Positions 1 through 6,025 of a stretch of DNA of 9,465 nt are shown in pieces. The translations under genes and the position numbers were made by a program. Each line of letters starts with the position of its first letter. The first letter of the stretch is position 1. A model generated the notes under the pieces. That model saw only the letters and a list, made by a program, of their open reading frames with translations. It ran no database searches and was not told where the DNA came from. Source of the DNA: Nitrospira sp. UBA2083 (lineage in GTDB: Bacteria > Nitrospirota > Nitrospiria > Nitrospirales > Nitrospiraceae); the NCBI GenBank assembly GCA_002331625.1, contig DCZN01000109.1, forward strand, positions 53,924-63,388, written 5' to 3'.

Positions 1-1
1 C

Positions 2-1075
2 GATATGTTGCCGAGAAAAGTGGGGCGCATGGACCGGCTCGTGATCTTCTACGCGGGCCATGCCGGGTCTACGCAGGACCCCGAAGGCCACGATCGCGGG
101 TATCTGGTGCCGTTTGATGCCCCGATCAACAACGCGACGAAATCGATTACGGTCGAACAGCTCAAAGAATTTACGCGGCGGTCGGCTTCCAAGCACACTC
201 TCTTATTGTTGGATGCACCGGTATTCGGATGGGAGACAACCGAGCCACCGGGGCGTTCGTTGGAAGGGCGGCTGGCTCCAGAATCCGATACCGAGCGGCG
301 GGCGGTCCAAGTCATCAGTGCGGCAGGGGCAGGCGAATCTGCTATTCGCGCAGAACAGGGCAGTCGATTTGTCGAGCACTTACTGGCCGGACTTTCTGGG
401 CCAGCGGATCTCGACCACAATGGGTGGCTCATGGCGTCTGAGTTGGGCGCCTATTTGGGGCGACAGGTCGAGGCGGCATCCAATGGGACACAACGTCCAT
501 CCAGTCTCCGCATCGATGGTGATGGAGACATGGTCCTGATCGAAGGACGGAGGTCGGCATTTAGGCCCGGTGTCGGGCCGCAGACTCCTTCTGAACGACA
601 TCAGGAGGCCAAAGCCCAATATGAACGAGCCTTTGCCCTGCTGCAAGAAGGCAAGTCGGCTGAAGAGGCCTTGGAACGATTGGATCGCGCGATCGGCTAC
701 GATCCGACCTATGGCAATGCTTATGTGCTGAAGAGCTATGTCCGACTAGAAGTGCTGCCGAATCTTGATGAAGCCCTGGCGACGGGTCTCTTGGCGGTGA
801 AATACGCATCGGAGAACCCAGATTCATTCTATACATTGGGTTTGATCTACAACAAGCGAGGCAAATATCTTGAAGCCGAAGCCGCGTTCCAGCACGCACT
901 ACAGGTGAACAACAGCTATCAGGATGTCTATTTCGAATTGGGGCAATTGTATGCGGATCATCTCAATGATCAGATCAGATCGGTGGACGCATTCCGTCGC
1001 TATCTAGAGCTGGGTGGCACACATGCTCGTGCTCGTGCCGCCGTGAGTCAAGCCAATGGTCTTCCAAATCCCTAG
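2..1075 (+). CDS. Caspase-like (peptidase C14 type) domain protein with C-terminal TPR repeats, 5' truncated, probably catalytically dead
   Basis: The reading frame is open to the left edge, so the N-terminus is missing; the ATG at position 5 is probably internal. Numbering from that Met, residues 1-180 follow the second half of a bacterial caspase-like domain. IFYAGHAG (14-21) carries the catalytic His19, followed by GYLVPFDA (32-39). LLLLDAPVFGW (66-76) stands where active members have a DACxSG-type motif. GPADLDHNGWLMASELGAYL is the typical end of the fold. The cysteine position is Pro72 (CCG at 218-220), and HG is HA, so proteolysis is unlikely: a pseudo-caspase. Residues about 202-350 form three to four TPR helical repeats, a protein-binding scaffold. 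Family assignment is confident from motifs. A role in signalling or scaffolding is inference. The gene points toward the lipoprotein genes but is separated from them by a divergent small ORF, so cotranscription is uncertain. Confidence 0.85.
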   Translation, partial: DMLPRKVGRMDRLVIFYAGHAGSTQDPEGHDRGYLVPFDAPINNATKSITVEQLKEFTRRSASKHTLLLLDAPVFGWETTEPPGRSLEGRLAPESDTERRAVQVISAAGAGESAIRAEQGSRFVEHLLAGLSGPADLDHNGWLMASELGAYLGRQVEAASNGTQRPSSLRIDGDGDMVLIEGRRSAFRPGVGPQTPSERHQEAKAQYERAFALLQEGKSAEEALERLDRAIGYDPTYGNAYVLKSYVRLEVLPNLDEALATGLLAVKYASENPDSFYTLGLIYNKRGKYLEAEAAFQHALQVNNSYQDVYFELGQLYADHLNDQIRSVDAFRRYLELGGTHARARAAVSQANGLPNP

Positions 1076-1242
1076 TCGGCTTCGCCACCTTTGAGATACC
1101 CCAGCCCGATTTTAGCTGCGCGACGGGTGATTTCCGCCCAACGTGCCTGAGGGTAGGCAGCTAGTATGGCCGCAGCCTTGGGATCCTGGATTTCCAGGTT
1201 AAGAATTTTAATGATGCCCTCGTCGATTTGGATGTCTGCCAC
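1072..1242 (-). CDS. Small hypothetical protein, 56 aa
   Basis: I do not recognise this gene with certainty. A GTG start at 1242 follows a perfect AGGAGG on the minus strand (1247-1252) with 4 bases between. The frame continues upstream to an ATG at 1311, but that start lacks a comparable ribosome site, so the shorter form is preferred. The product is soluble and mostly helical, with the run ILNLEIQDPKAAAIL in its first half and AAKIGLGYL near its end, and no membrane segment or cysteine. Codon use looks like real coding sequence, not an antisense shadow. Its TAG overlaps the TAG of the caspase-like gene in the palindrome CTAG (1072-1075). The pattern 'DP...A...R.AAKIGL' faintly recalls N-terminal segments of some coiled-coil or mobile-element proteins. 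This is from memory and weak. Confidence 0.6.
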   Translation of the reverse strand: MADIQIDEGIIKILNLEIQDPKAAAILAAYPQARWAEITRRAAKIGLGYLKGGEAD

Positions 1243-1246
1243 GGAT

Positions 1247-1252
1247 CCTCCT
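1247..1252 (-). promoter_or_regulatory. Ribosome binding site that sets the start of the 56-aa ORF
   Basis: CCTCCT on the plus strand reads AGGAGG on the minus strand, 4 bases before the GTG at 1242. This is the reason for choosing the GTG over the upstream ATG at 1311. Confidence 0.6.
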
Positions 1253-1360
1253 GTCGTTCGATCTGGATAACGCGCGAAGAGCGCCTTGCATTGACGGATC
1301 AGAATGCACATGTTAGCATGATTCCAACGTTTTTTCGCGGGAAGTTCTACGTACGGTGTA

Positions 1361-1366
1361 TATACT
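1361..1366 (+). promoter_or_regulatory. Candidate -10 box for the lipoprotein operon
   Basis: TATACT differs from the sigma-70 -10 consensus by one base and sits 22 bases before the ATG at 1389. It implies a leader of only about 16 bases that would still contain the ribosome site. No good -35 hexamer is visible at 16-18 bases upstream (GC-rich around 1338-1343), so the promoter is either activator-dependent or read by another sigma factor. The divergent spacer 1243-1388 is the only sizeable non-coding region in this half of the window. Confidence 0.35.
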
Positions 1367-1376
1367 TATTCACCCG

Positions 1377-1384
1377 AAGGAGGG
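1377..1384 (+). promoter_or_regulatory. Strong ribosome binding site for the first LPP20-type gene
   Basis: AAGGAGGG lies 4 bases before the ATG at 1389. It settles the start there rather than at the in-frame ATG at 1356, which would place the ribosome site and the candidate -10 box inside the gene. Confidence 0.75.
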
Positions 1385-1388
1385 TTGT

Positions 1389-1955
1389 ATGATCAGGTCA
1401 CAAGCGATTGGTTCAAGACTGGTCGGCTCCAGTCTTGCTGTCCTTCTTATCATGGGACTTGCGGCTTGTGGTGGTCCTCCCAAATGGGTGCAAAAGGGGT
1501 CGGGCGCGTTCAACGAGAAAGATAGCAAGGCCTTTTATGGAGTGGGGGCGGTGTCGGGGGTGCGGAATGCGCCGCTTGCTTGGGATACGGCAGAAAATCG
1601 TGGGAGGGCGGAGATCGCCAAGACGTTTGAGACGTATACAGGATATCTGATGAGAGACTATGCGGCCTCGACCACGGCGGGCGATTTCACTCGAAATACG
1701 GAAGAACAGAATGTCGAGCGAGCCATCAAGACCATCACGACGACGACGCTGAGTGGCGTCCGGAAAATTGATCAATATGTGGATTCAAAGACCAATACGT
1801 ATTATGTGCTCACCAAGTTGAGTTTGGAAGACATGAAGAACAACCTGGAACAGGCCAAGGAACTCAACTCACAGGTTCGGGATTTCGTGAGAAAAAATGC
1901 CGATCGTCTTTTTGAACGGTTGGAGCAAGAGGAAGAAAAGCGAGGTGTTCGCTAA
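1389..1955 (+). CDS. LPP20-family outer-membrane lipoprotein, 188 aa
   Basis: The protein begins with a lipoprotein signal peptide: basic start, hydrophobic stretch at 16-25, lipobox LAAC with Cys27. It should be lipidated and, having no Asp after the Cys, sent to the outer membrane. The mature part carries the LPP20 signature: PPKWVQKGSGAF, AFYGVGAVSG, then AENRGRAEIAKTFETYT, and a C-terminal helix rich in Glu, Lys and Arg. This family includes Helicobacter Lpp20 and the FlgP lipoproteins of flagellar outer rings. Nothing in the window is flagellar, so a flagellar role is not supported. It is the first gene of a four-lipoprotein run, with 40 bases to the next gene. The start is fixed by AAGGAGGG just upstream. 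A structural or assembly role in the cell envelope is inferred. Confidence 0.85.
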   Translation: MIRSQAIGSRLVGSSLAVLLIMGLAACGGPPKWVQKGSGAFNEKDSKAFYGVGAVSGVRNAPLAWDTAENRGRAEIAKTFETYTGYLMRDYAASTTAGDFTRNTEEQNVERAIKTITTTTLSGVRKIDQYVDSKTNTYYVLTKLSLEDMKNNLEQAKELNSQVRDFVRKNADRLFERLEQEEEKRGVR

Positions 1956-1984
1956 ACATGACTCGGGATAGTCTACCTCTTTTC

Positions 1985-1990
1985 GGAGGT
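1985..1990 (+). promoter_or_regulatory. Ribosome binding site for the GTG start of the LpoB-like gene
   Basis: GGAGGT precedes the GTG at 1996 by 5 bases. The next in-frame ATG (Met13) would cut the signal peptide short, so the GTG is preferred. Confidence 0.65.
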
Positions 1991-1995
1991 GCACG

Positions 1996-2607
1996 GTGAT
2001 CCAGACGTTTCGTCATTCGCTTGCAGCGACGATGGGTCTTGCCTTTGTGTTGTCCGGATGCGGTCATGAGACCAAGGTGACGCGGGTCGATACCGGAGTC
2101 GTCACGGATTTGAGCGGCCGGTGGAACGATACCGATTCCCGGATGGTGGCCGAAGCGATGGTCAAGGATGCGTTGCAATATCCGTGGCTCGGAAATTTCG
2201 AAAAGTCGAACCAGCGTCAGCCGGTCGTGGTCGTTGGGACCGTGTTGAACAGCAGTCATGAACATATCAGTGTGCAAACCTTCATCACGGATTTGGAGCG
2301 TGAACTCACCAACTCTCAAAAGGTCACCTTCGTCGCCGGGAAAGGCGAGCGGGACGAAGTTCGAGCGGAGCGGAAGGAACAGGCCATCTACGCTCGTGAA
2401 GACACACAGAAAGCCCCCGGCAAAGAAACAGGGGCCGATTTTATGATGAAGGGCACGATCGCCACTATTCTTGACGAAGCCGACGGGACCAAAGCCGTGT
2501 TCTACCAAGTGGATCTTCAGATGATCGATTTGGAGAACAATGCGAAGGTCTGGTATGGGCAAAAGAAGATCAAGAAGGTGGTCGAAAAGAAACGGACGGT
2601 CTTTTAG
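1996..2607 (+). CDS. LpoB-like lipoprotein (penicillin-binding protein activator LpoB family)
   Basis: This 203-residue protein is close in length to E. coli LpoB. It has a short signal peptide ending in lipobox LSGC (Cys22). The mature domain follows the LpoB/CsgG-like alpha-beta pattern: VVTDLSGRWNDTDSRMVAEAM, then PVVVVGTVLNSSHEHISVQTF, an ELTNSQKVTFVAGKGERDE segment, GADFMMKGTI near residue 147, and a final strand ending KVWYGQKKIKK. In enterobacteria LpoB is an outer-membrane lipoprotein that activates the peptidoglycan synthase PBP1b. Family membership is clear from the pattern, but no PBP1b-type partner lies in the window, so the PBP activator role is not shown. Neighbours on both sides are lipoproteins read in the same direction, which points to a shared envelope complex. 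Confidence 0.85.
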   Translation: MIQTFRHSLAATMGLAFVLSGCGHETKVTRVDTGVVTDLSGRWNDTDSRMVAEAMVKDALQYPWLGNFEKSNQRQPVVVVGTVLNSSHEHISVQTFITDLERELTNSQKVTFVAGKGERDEVRAERKEQAIYAREDTQKAPGKETGADFMMKGTIATILDEADGTKAVFYQVDLQMIDLENNAKVWYGQKKIKKVVEKKRTVF

Positions 2608-2652
2608 GTTCCGCGGACGCTGTTGAATCCCTTTCTCCTACGCTTTACCCAC

Positions 2653-2656
2653 GGAG
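2653..2656 (+). promoter_or_regulatory. Ribosome binding site favouring the GTG start of the COG3014-like gene
   Basis: GGAG precedes the GTG at 2662 by 5 bases. The alternative TTG at 2623 has no recognisable site and would add 13 residues before the basic start of the signal peptide. Confidence 0.45.
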
Positions 2657-2661
2657 ATGCT

Positions 2662-4113
2662 GTGCGGTGGAGCGGTGTCACTGCCACCAGCATCATTCCT
2701 TTCCTCCTCTGCCTGTCAATAGCGGGTTGCGGTCTGTCGGGCAATCACTATCTCCTCATCGAACAAAGCCTCTTGGCAGGTGATCCGCAACGGGCCGCCG
2801 CGATCGTTGAACAAACGGAGAAAGACTACGGCACGAAGGGGCGCTTACTGTATGCCATGGATCGTGGAATGGTGCTGCAGTTGGCGGGTCAGTATCAGCA
2901 AAGCAGTGCGGCGCTCGCGCGAGCAGAGGAAGAAGTCGAACGGCTCTATACCCGGACCATCCGCTCGGAAACGGCCGCATTTCTCACCAACGACAATCTG
3001 TTGCCGTATGAAGGGGATGCCTATGAACATGTGATGATCAACGTGGTGAATGCGTTGAACTACGCGGTGCAGGGGGAACTCCAGGGCGCGCTGGTGGAGG
3101 TCCGACGTCTCGACCATCGCCTGAATGTGCTCAGTGATACGGTCAAAGATACGAACAAATACCGGAATGATGGGTTTGCCCGATATGTCAGCGGCATTGT
3201 GTACGAAGCGGCCGGAGACCTCAACAATGCGTTCATCGCCTATCGCAACGCGTATGAGGCCTATGGAAGTATGCGTGGATGGGCCAAGGCCAGCGCGCCT
3301 CCCTCATTGCGCGCGGACCTTTTGCGTACCGCTGATGCGCTGCACCTGACGACCGAATTTGAAGAGTATCGGCAGGCGTTTCCCGATATCAGTTGGCAAC
3401 CGACCTCTTCCTCGGAGCCATTCGCTCAAGTCGTCTTAATCAGCTATAATGGGCGGGCTCCACGGAAGGAGGATTTCTATCTGGATCTTCCCATCAGTCT
3501 CGATGCGCTACAGCTGGTCCTGCTTAATCGCGGAGTCTTTCAGCCGCCCCATCCCTATCAACGAAATCGTGTTGCCGACAGTGTCTTGTATGGGCTTAAC
3601 GGACGCGTGGTCCGTGTGGCTCTCCCACGATTGGTCCATCAAAAAACACGTGTTCCGTTCGAAGAGATGACGCTGACGAACTCACTTGGTCGTTCGGTGA
3701 CCGTCCGGTCCGAGTTGGCGCAGAATGTGACCGCGCTGGCGGACAAAAGCCTTTCTGAGCGCCTGCCTATGATCACGACGAAAGCGCTTGCGCGCGCAGC
3801 CACAAAATTTGCGATGGCGGAGGGAGCCATGATTGGAGCGCAACACGCCGCTGGAAAGGATGCGGCCCCGTGGGTCGGGCTGTTGGTCGGGCTCGTGGCT
3901 CATGGATTGGCCGTGGCCTCTGAAGAGGCCGACAAGCGAAGTTGGCAGACCTTGCCTGACGAGGTGCACGTGGCTCGGGCATGGGTACCGCCGGGCCAGT
4001 ACTACCTGTCCGTTCGACCCCCGGCACAAGACGGGATGGTGGCGAAAGACGAGTCAACCATTACCCTGGCGGAGGGACAGACGATGTTTATTATCCAACG
4101 TGTGATGCAATGA
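2662..4113 (+). CDS. COG3014-like lipoprotein with TPR-type helical repeats
   Basis: From the GTG at 2662 the product is 483 residues with a standard lipoprotein signal: Arg2, a hydrophobic core and lipobox IAGC (Cys23). A TTG at 2623 would give 496 residues but lacks a ribosome site. The N-terminal half is helical and TPR-like: LLAGDPQRAAAIVEQ, LLYAMDRGMVLQLAGQYQQS, GDAYEHVMINVVNALNY, GALVEVRRLDHRLNVL, FARYVSGIVYEAAGDLNNAF. This is the pattern I know from proteins annotated as 'COG3014 family', whose function is unknown. A hydrophobic stretch rich in Gly and Ala lies near residues 400-418. It is followed by a beta-rich tail (RSWQTLPDEVHVARAW, PPGQYYLSVRP). Its stop overlaps the next start by ATGA (4110-4113), indicating translational coupling. 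It probably acts as a periplasmic scaffold for the other lipoproteins; this is inference. Confidence 0.8.
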   Translation: MRWSGVTATSIIPFLLCLSIAGCGLSGNHYLLIEQSLLAGDPQRAAAIVEQTEKDYGTKGRLLYAMDRGMVLQLAGQYQQSSAALARAEEEVERLYTRTIRSETAAFLTNDNLLPYEGDAYEHVMINVVNALNYAVQGELQGALVEVRRLDHRLNVLSDTVKDTNKYRNDGFARYVSGIVYEAAGDLNNAFIAYRNAYEAYGSMRGWAKASAPPSLRADLLRTADALHLTTEFEEYRQAFPDISWQPTSSSEPFAQVVLISYNGRAPRKEDFYLDLPISLDALQLVLLNRGVFQPPHPYQRNRVADSVLYGLNGRVVRVALPRLVHQKTRVPFEEMTLTNSLGRSVTVRSELAQNVTALADKSLSERLPMITTKALARAATKFAMAEGAMIGAQHAAGKDAAPWVGLLVGLVAHGLAVASEEADKRSWQTLPDEVHVARAWVPPGQYYLSVRPPAQDGMVAKDESTITLAEGQTMFIIQRVMQ

Positions 4114-5252
4114 CGCGTCCTGGCGAATTCTCAATCGGTCTGCGCATCACAATCGTTCTGTGCATAGGGCTGATGGTATTCACCTCGACTGCCTGTAGTT
4201 GGTTCAGTGGCAAAGGGAAGCCTGGGTGGGTCGATGGACACAACTCAGAGTACCCCTCGACTCAATACCTGACCGGGGTCGGACAAGCAGACACGCGAAG
4301 CAACGCAGAAGATCAAGCCTATGCGGCCGTGGCTCGCATCTTCAAGGCAGAAGTTGCCGCGCAGGCGAAGGACTGGGAATCCTATTTGGTCGTGGAGAAT
4401 CGCGGAGTCTCCAACGCCGAACGACGACTGACGATCGACAGTGTGACGAAAGTCTCGACCGACAAAGTGCTTGAAAACGTCCGAATTGCAGATGTGTGGT
4501 ACGACTCAGACAAGCGGATGCATTATGCGTTGGGCGCGATGCATCGTGCTCAGGCCGAAGCGTCGTTGATGGAGAAGCTTGGCTCGTTGGATCGCGCGAT
4601 CGATGCGGATGTCGTTGAGTCACGGCAAGCAACCGACAAACTTGCCAAGATACGCGCCCTTCGGCGGGCCGGCAGAAATCTGGTGCTCCGCGAGGTCTAC
4701 AACACGGATTTGCGAGTGATTCGTTCGAGCGGACAGGGCGTCGCATCAACTTATCAGGTAAACGAATTGTCAGGTGAGCTAGAACAATTTCTTGCTACAA
4801 ATCTAGTACTTGCGGTACAAGTGTCCGGTGACCATGCCGAACCGGTTGGACGGGCTCTGGCAGAAGGGTTGATTCGAGAAGGACTTCACGTGACCACGAA
4901 TGGGGAACGTGGTGCGAGTGGTGCTCCTGAATTGATCGTCCGAGGGACGGTCCGTGTGTTTCCCATCGACGTGCGTGATCCACACTTCAAGTATGTCCGA
5001 TGGTGCAGCGATTTCGAGGTGGTGGAGCCGGAAACGCGGCGAGTCGTCGGGGCCGTCGCACGTGGCGGAAAGGAAGGCCATCTTACCGAGCGTGAAGCCA
5101 CGGCGAAGACCGTCCGGGTGATGCAACACGAGTTGTCGTCGGATGTCGCGAAGGTGATTGCCGCTCATATCTTCGGAGAGGCGGCATTGCCTGAGAGGGC
5201 GGCGATGCCGGCGAGTTGCCCACGGGAAGACGTAGGGACAAGGCGGGAGTGA
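4110..5252 (+). CDS. Large LPP20-type lipoprotein with extra C-terminal domain, 380 aa
   Basis: The ATG at 4110 overlaps the previous stop (ATGA). An in-frame ATG at 3981 would overlap the COG3014-like gene by 133 bases and hide the signal peptide, so it is rejected. Hydrophobic residues 12-24 lead to STAC with Cys29, an imperfect lipobox. Residues about 35-215 match the LPP20 pattern: KPGWVDGHNSEYP, QYLTGVGQADTRSNAEDQA and AVARIFKAEV, parallel to the first LPP20-type gene. Residues about 225-355 form a second alpha-beta domain (AEPVGRALAEGLIREGLHV, ELIVRGTVRVFPID, GGKEGHLTEREATAKTV), perhaps CsgG/TolB-like in fold; I cannot name it. The C-terminal 25 residues look disordered. It is the last lipoprotein of the run, 27 bases before the small basic protein. 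The junction near residues 221-240 has unusual codons (see findings). Confidence 0.75.
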   Translation: MTRPGEFSIGLRITIVLCIGLMVFTSTACSWFSGKGKPGWVDGHNSEYPSTQYLTGVGQADTRSNAEDQAYAAVARIFKAEVAAQAKDWESYLVVENRGVSNAERRLTIDSVTKVSTDKVLENVRIADVWYDSDKRMHYALGAMHRAQAEASLMEKLGSLDRAIDADVVESRQATDKLAKIRALRRAGRNLVLREVYNTDLRVIRSSGQGVASTYQVNELSGELEQFLATNLVLAVQVSGDHAEPVGRALAEGLIREGLHVTTNGERGASGAPELIVRGTVRVFPIDVRDPHFKYVRWCSDFEVVEPETRRVVGAVARGGKEGHLTEREATAKTVRVMQHELSSDVAKVIAAHIFGEAALPERAAMPASCPREDVGTRRE

Positions 5253-5279
5253 ACGTTCTGTCATGAGGAGGAAGAGATT

Positions 5280-5549
5280 GTGAAAAAGACCAACGAATTA
5301 TCCGTCAGTAAAGCGCCACGCAGCCGGGGACGGGGATTGACCAAGGCAGGGCAAAAGGTTTCAAGCCGCCTGGCGAAGCGACGCTTGAACGACCGACTCA
5401 AGGAAGACACGTCGGCCTACAATAACGGGAATCTTGGTGATACGTTGCGAAAAGAGGGGTACGAAGAATTGCCGCTTGATGAGTTGCAAGACCGGCTCTC
5501 GAAGCTCCAGGGGCCGCTCGCGGAAATCATTTTGAAGGGGAGGGTGTAA
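5280..5549 (+). CDS. Small basic protein, putative antitoxin partner of the downstream PIN protein, 89 aa
   Basis: A GTG start at 5280 follows AGGAGG (5266-5271) by 8 bases. The first half is strongly basic (SKAPRSRGRGLTKAGQK, RLAKRRLNDRLKED) and could bind nucleic acid. The second half is acidic to neutral and helical (EELPLDELQDRLSKLQGPLAEIIL) and could wrap a partner. It ends 4 bases before the PIN gene, the usual layout of an antitoxin before a VapC-type toxin. It does not match a DNA-binding antitoxin family I recognise (no AbrB, RHH, Phd or HTH pattern). The antitoxin role therefore rests on context alone. It may be cotranscribed with the lipoprotein genes because only 27 bases separate them. 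Confidence 0.65.
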   Translation: MKKTNELSVSKAPRSRGRGLTKAGQKVSSRLAKRRLNDRLKEDTSAYNNGNLGDTLRKEGYEELPLDELQDRLSKLQGPLAEIILKGRV

Positions 5550-5553
5550 CAGC

Positions 5554-5997
5554 ATGCCGTACTACTACTTCGACTCAACCGCACTCATCAAGCGCTACAG
5601 TATGGAGCGGGGAACGAGGATTGTGAACAAGCTGATGGTGAAGCGTGGGAAGGTTGCCATTGTCCCGACGTGGACCGTCACGGACTTCTATTCGATTCTG
5701 TGCGCACGAGCCCATGAGGGGCAGATTACGAGGGACGATTGCTACTCGGTGCTCTATAAGTTTGAAATCGAATCAAAACAGGGACTCTACCAATTTATTG
5801 CCCCGACCATGGACACCTACCTGGCCACGAAAGAGTTGGTATTGGAATATCCGTCCCTTCGATCGCCGCAGGTCATGCATCTGGCCTTGGCATTGGAGCT
5901 GAAGCCTTTACGATTGACCGTGGTCAGCGCGGACACACAACTCTTGGCGGCCTCTAAGACCGCGGGACTCCATATTATTAATCCGGCACAGGATTAG
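5554..5997 (+). CDS. PIN-domain protein (VapC-like), one acidic site residue missing
   Basis: The protein has 147 residues, typical for a single PIN domain. YYYFDSTALIKRY (3-15) is the classic first strand with Asp7. TWTVTDFYSILCAR (39-52) is the helix that normally supplies the second acidic residue, perhaps here Asp44. LRSPQVMHLALAL (102-114) corresponds to the usual LRxxDALHLA motif, but the Asp is Gln106. VVSADTQLLAAS (123-134) keeps the fourth Asp127, and GLHIINP closes the fold. PIN domains are Mg-dependent ribonucleases, often toxins. With the third acidic residue lost, activity may be reduced or absent. A GGGGAGGG site (5537-5544) lies 9 bases before the ATG. It follows the small basic protein closely, as in toxin-antitoxin pairs. 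Confidence 0.8.
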   Translation: MPYYYFDSTALIKRYSMERGTRIVNKLMVKRGKVAIVPTWTVTDFYSILCARAHEGQITRDDCYSVLYKFEIESKQGLYQFIAPTMDTYLATKELVLEYPSLRSPQVMHLALALELKPLRLTVVSADTQLLAASKTAGLHIINPAQD

Positions 5998-6025
5998 TCC
6001 TTCAACACACTTCGAGATAGGACGG

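Noticed and set aside
1309..1335. Possible intrinsic terminator (CATG repeat followed by T6)
   Set aside because: The stem is only 4 AT/GC-mixed pairs and the T run is 9 bases away, so it would not terminate.
1356..1388. Upstream ATG extension of the first LPP20-type protein
   Set aside because: It would translate through the strong AAGGAGGG site and the likely promoter and add residues before an intact signal peptide.
1864..2562. Minus-strand ORF of 232 codons opposite the LpoB-like gene
   Set aside because: It is antisense to a recognisable LpoB-like lipoprotein and spans an intergenic gap. No ribosome site and no recognisable motif.
3981..4109. Upstream ATG extension of the large LPP20-type protein
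   Set aside because: It would overlap the COG3014-like gene by 133 bases and bury the lipoprotein signal peptide. The ATGA overlap at 4110 is the more natural start.
5998..6025. Terminator between the converging PIN and phosphatase genes
   Set aside because: The 28-base gap has no inverted repeat of useful length and no T or A run on either strand.
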